Made by a program: the position numbers and the translations under genes. Positions 61,501 to 64,000 of a stretch of 64,000 nucleotides of DNA are shown in pieces. Under the pieces are notes generated by a model, which ran no database searches, was not told where the DNA came from, and saw only the letters and a list, made by a program, of their open reading frames with translations. Each line of letters starts with the position of its first letter. The first letter of the stretch is position 1. This stretch comes from Brasenia schreberi (Eukaryota; Streptophyta; Magnoliopsida; Nymphaeales; Cabombaceae), in the NCBI GenBank assembly GCA_036023115.1, contig JAYKKT010000056.1:2002001-2066000 (forward strand), in the 5' to 3' direction.

Positions 61501-62310
61501 GGTGCTTTTGAGTTGGAATTGATAATTTTGATCCAAGTAAATGAAAGATTTCTTGCCAAAAATTGTTTGTAAAGTGTGTATCCCAACCACTGATAATATT
61601 AGCTAGTAGTCCCAATACTTGACTACATTATTCATGTTTGTTGGAACAACGGCTCTGATTTAATGCATCAGCAACAGAATTCAATTTTCCTAGCTTGTAT
61701 ACATTAGTCATGTTGAATTCAACCAAAAATTACCATCACCTCACCTACTTAGTGGACAGGCGCTTTTGAGTCTGAAAATAACTTGTAGCAACATTGTCAA
61801 GGAGGTAGTGGCACCAGAGATGAAGGCAATGCACTACAACTATCATTTTCTTGTCATGCACGGGATACTTTTGCTCCGCGTCTATCAGCTTACTGTTCTC
61901 AAAGGCAATGGGGTGCCCCTCCTGTATAAGCACTTCACATAGGGTGTAATATGAGGCATCCCTCTTTACTTCAAATGTTTTGTGTGATCAAGCAATCTTA
62001 GGACTGACTCTCACATGACAACCATTTTCAATTGATCAAACACATGATGATAACTCTCATTCTAATCCCAGCGTTGACTCTTCTTCAATAGGATCGTGAA
62101 AGGCGATGCTATAACGGCATAACCCTCAATAAACCGTCTCTATTAGTTTGCCAATCTGAGAAATGATCTAAGGTCTCTTAGATTCGTTAGAGGTTCACAC
62201 TCTTCAATTGTCTTAATTTTTTAGTGCAGTTTCCCATTACAAATAACATGTCCTAAGAAATCAATCTTTGGTTATTCAAATAAGCATTTCTCTCGCTTGA
62301 CATATAACCT

Positions 62311-62680
62311 TGAACATATTATGTGGGTGGTGAATGTGTTATCGCATAGAGGTACTGTACACCACGATAAAACTTCACGGTTTATTATATGAGTTCTCAC
62401 CTCCCTGAAAAGTCCCACTATATAGAGCAGGGCCTATAATACACGACTCAAGATAAAACCGTGGGCTATTTACCTTGCACCTAAAAAACTTCCAGATCGT
62501 TCAGTTCCCTTGAACAATTTTCTTCGCATTGTGAAATAAAACATAAAACGTAGCAATTGCTTGAGTGTTAACAGTTTCAGACCTGTAGGTGTATGAAATT
62601 TTGCTGAATAGTTTCAGGGTTACATCACCAATACACTTTAAGATGTCTTCGCATGCAAATCAGTCTAAACTATGCTTGGC
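62311..62680. other. Intergenic stretch
   Basis: This adjoins the 5' side of the decayed Gypsy RT. No gene or clear repeat was recognised. Confidence 0.35.
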
Positions 62681-62684
62681 AGTA

Positions 62685-63030
62685 GGCATGTCCGGTTGAA
62701 GCTGGATCCAGTTTCAGTTTCAGAATCGCCTCGAAGTTGGTTTAAAAGTTTTATTTTCGTAAGAAAGGAGGCATTTACCTTCCTGAGAGTCAAACTCTCC
62801 GCCAAACTCAATGTTAGAGAACGTCCTATTGTTAAGGCCACTACATAACGTGTGATAATTGATGTTAAAAAAATATATATAACCTTTAGTAAGGAACGGT
62901 TTTTAGAACCATCTGTTCCGGTTTTCAAAAATCAAACACCATAACCAAACCGGGTCGGCTGGTTCTGGTTACCAGTAGTTCTGTGACCGATCTGGTTCCA
63001 TGGTGGAACCAGTTCTGAACCGGTCATGTC
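62685..63030. repeat. GGTTC-rich element with CATG-CCGGTT ends, hAT-like
   Basis: It begins ggcatgtccggttgaagctg and ends gaaccggtcatgtca, giving imperfect inverted ends (catgtccggtt against catgaccggtt). The right part (62,945-63,030) is dense in ggttc/gaacc. It belongs with the blocks at 19.6-20.3 and 45.4-45.7 kb in composition. Confidence 0.5.
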
Positions 63031-63600
63031 ACTTGATCGTTCACAAAAAAGATTAATAGTTCACACTAAAATAATACACTTATCTTGACAAATAATACAC
63101 TTAGTAAGAGTAAAATGGCTACAGGGCATAAGGTAAGAAAAGTTAGTTATACCTTTTAATTGTTTTAATGTGAAGAACACATCTCTTTTGATTGGACAGT
63201 CAGGTGCAATTTGCATCATTTGCAAAAAAACACCTTTTATATATTTATTTGTGTGTGTACATACATATTATATGGATTTAATAATTATATGTCCCTCCAA
63301 TCCGAAATCTAATTATTCACAATTAGATGAAGTTCGATTCAACGTTCTTTAGATTGGTCTCAGCCTGAACATTTTACGCCCCTGATCTTATTTCATTCCC
63401 TAAGACGGTGGCAAATTATGTATGTGTCAGTCCCAGCTTTCTTTATATAATTGAAATTGCAATATGAAAAATGAATGTGGTCACTTCATTAGACCCAAAC
63501 AGTCTTCGCTAATGATGCATCCTGAGGGAAAAGAAGACCGGTTTTATCCGAGCATAGTGGGTATTTTCTCCAAAGTTGAATGCATTGGGGTAGGGGGTGT
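63031..63600. other. Intergenic stretch
   Basis: No gene, RNA or repeat recognised. Confidence 0.4.
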
Positions 63601-63634
63601 ATAATTGGGTTACCGAAGTGGACCGAACCGAAAG

Positions 63635-63737
63635 TTCTGATTTGGTTCGGTCATAGAGAGAATGGTTCTGGTCAGTTTGGAGATTTTCTGATTTGGTTCG
63701 GTCATAGAGAGAATGGTTCTGGTCAGTTTGGTGATTT
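63635..63737. repeat. 51-bp tandem duplication in a GGTTC-rich block
   Basis: Units starting ttctgatttggttcggtcat at 63,635 and 63,686 are nearly identical over 51 bp. As 51 is divisible by three, open frames repeat a 17-residue phrase on both strands. This is a repeat artefact, not a gene. Confidence 0.85.
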
Positions 63738-64000
63738 TAAGAACTTCGGTTTCATAACCAATATATTGATCTATGATGAATGACATAAATACCTCTCGAG
63801 ACTGACTATGCCCTAATCGATGATTCGATGAAACCCCTCTCTCTCTCATTAGACTCTTTGGCGGTTGTCTTAAACCAGTTGCAACTGATCTTGCTGCTTT
63901 ATTGGAGTTAAATGCTAGTAGGGTGCTGGATGATCCAAATTAGTCTATCAGAAAAGGCTTGGTTTTTGGATTTGGATCTAAAAGACCTGGACATGGATCA

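Larger units (their letters stand above)
59990..62310 (-). mobile_element. Ty3/Gypsy chromovirus remnant (RT, RNase H, integrase, chromodomain)
   Basis: On the minus strand in order: RT end and tether (62,310-61,950, with FEVKRDASYYTL), RNase H (LIQEGHPIAFENSKLIDAEQKYPV, 61,933-61,800), DNVATSYFQTQKRLSTK and NSVADALN (about 61,650), integrase core (ISGWDTHFTNNFWQEIFHLLGSKL, 61,598-61,520), and, after an interruption, the integrase C-terminus (AKHMKKWVNMMRRTIEFGVSDEVLVKLYP; RNWAYRLDIPYHI; FHVSNLKAYH, 60,460-60,210). Then a chromodomain follows (KEVERILDHMED ... RYLVK, stop, KGDD, about 60,140-60,010) with the usual Trp after LVK now a stop. The integrase SDRD signature reads SGWD, losing a catalytic Asp, and much of the integrase N-terminus is deleted. 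Lineage within chromoviruses is unresolved. Confidence 0.9.

Noticed and set aside
63895..63970. Possible LINE 3' end (gagttaaatgctagtagggt)
   Set aside because: Some words resemble the LINE 3' region, but no tail or tggggtcgg signature follows; similarity is too weak.

Overview
This is a window of flowering-plant nuclear DNA, AT-rich and gene-poor. The evidence is the mix of decayed elements: Ty1/Copia and Ty3/Gypsy retrotransposons, a plant-type RTE-clade LINE with a (TTG)n tail, an Ac-like hAT transposase, tRNA-derived SINEs, long (TA)n tracts, and one plant-specific C2H2 zinc finger gene with an EAR repression motif. The species cannot be named from the sequence.

Layout. 1-2.7 kb: a Copia RNase H scrap, then a 1.9-kb mini LTR element (minus strand) with two 288-bp LTRs, primer-binding site, polypurine tract and a 55-bp tandem array. 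2.7-6.5 kb: a dead hAT transposase gene split by RTE LINE copy 1. 6.9-10.7 kb: a minus-strand Copia element with a recognisable 5' LTR, abutting a second, plus-strand Copia at the LTR edge. 13.5-15.7 kb: LINE copy 2 (minus). 17.6-19.6 kb: a third Copia (plus). 19.6-20.5 kb: GGTTC-rich repeat blocks and a SINE-like unit. 21.6-31.7 kb: two ~2-kb direct repeats around ~6.2 kb, best read as an old large LTR retrotransposon without recognisable pol, carrying a decayed Ser/Leu/Pro-rich reading frame. 34.0 kb: a nearly perfect 66-bp inverted repeat with a 24-nt loop, beside a (TA)n tract. 35-48 kb: SINEs, hAT-type MITEs, a heavily decayed LINE copy 3 and microsatellites.

The only gene that looks intact is at 52,789-53,691: an intronless 300-residue C2H2 protein of the GIS/ZFP8 type, with a short overlapping upstream ORF. 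After it come more SINE-like units, a 51-bp LINE insertion with a perfect 14-bp target-site duplication (57.3 kb), and a minus-strand Gypsy chromovirus (60.0-62.3 kb). The chromovirus integrase is interrupted by a LINE fragment and by a piece of a cellular gene resembling the N-terminus of APC1, the anaphase-promoting complex subunit.

The elements do not form a pathway. The window records nested insertions around a single regulatory gene. Boundaries of degenerate elements are approximate, and all family calls come from reading motifs by eye.
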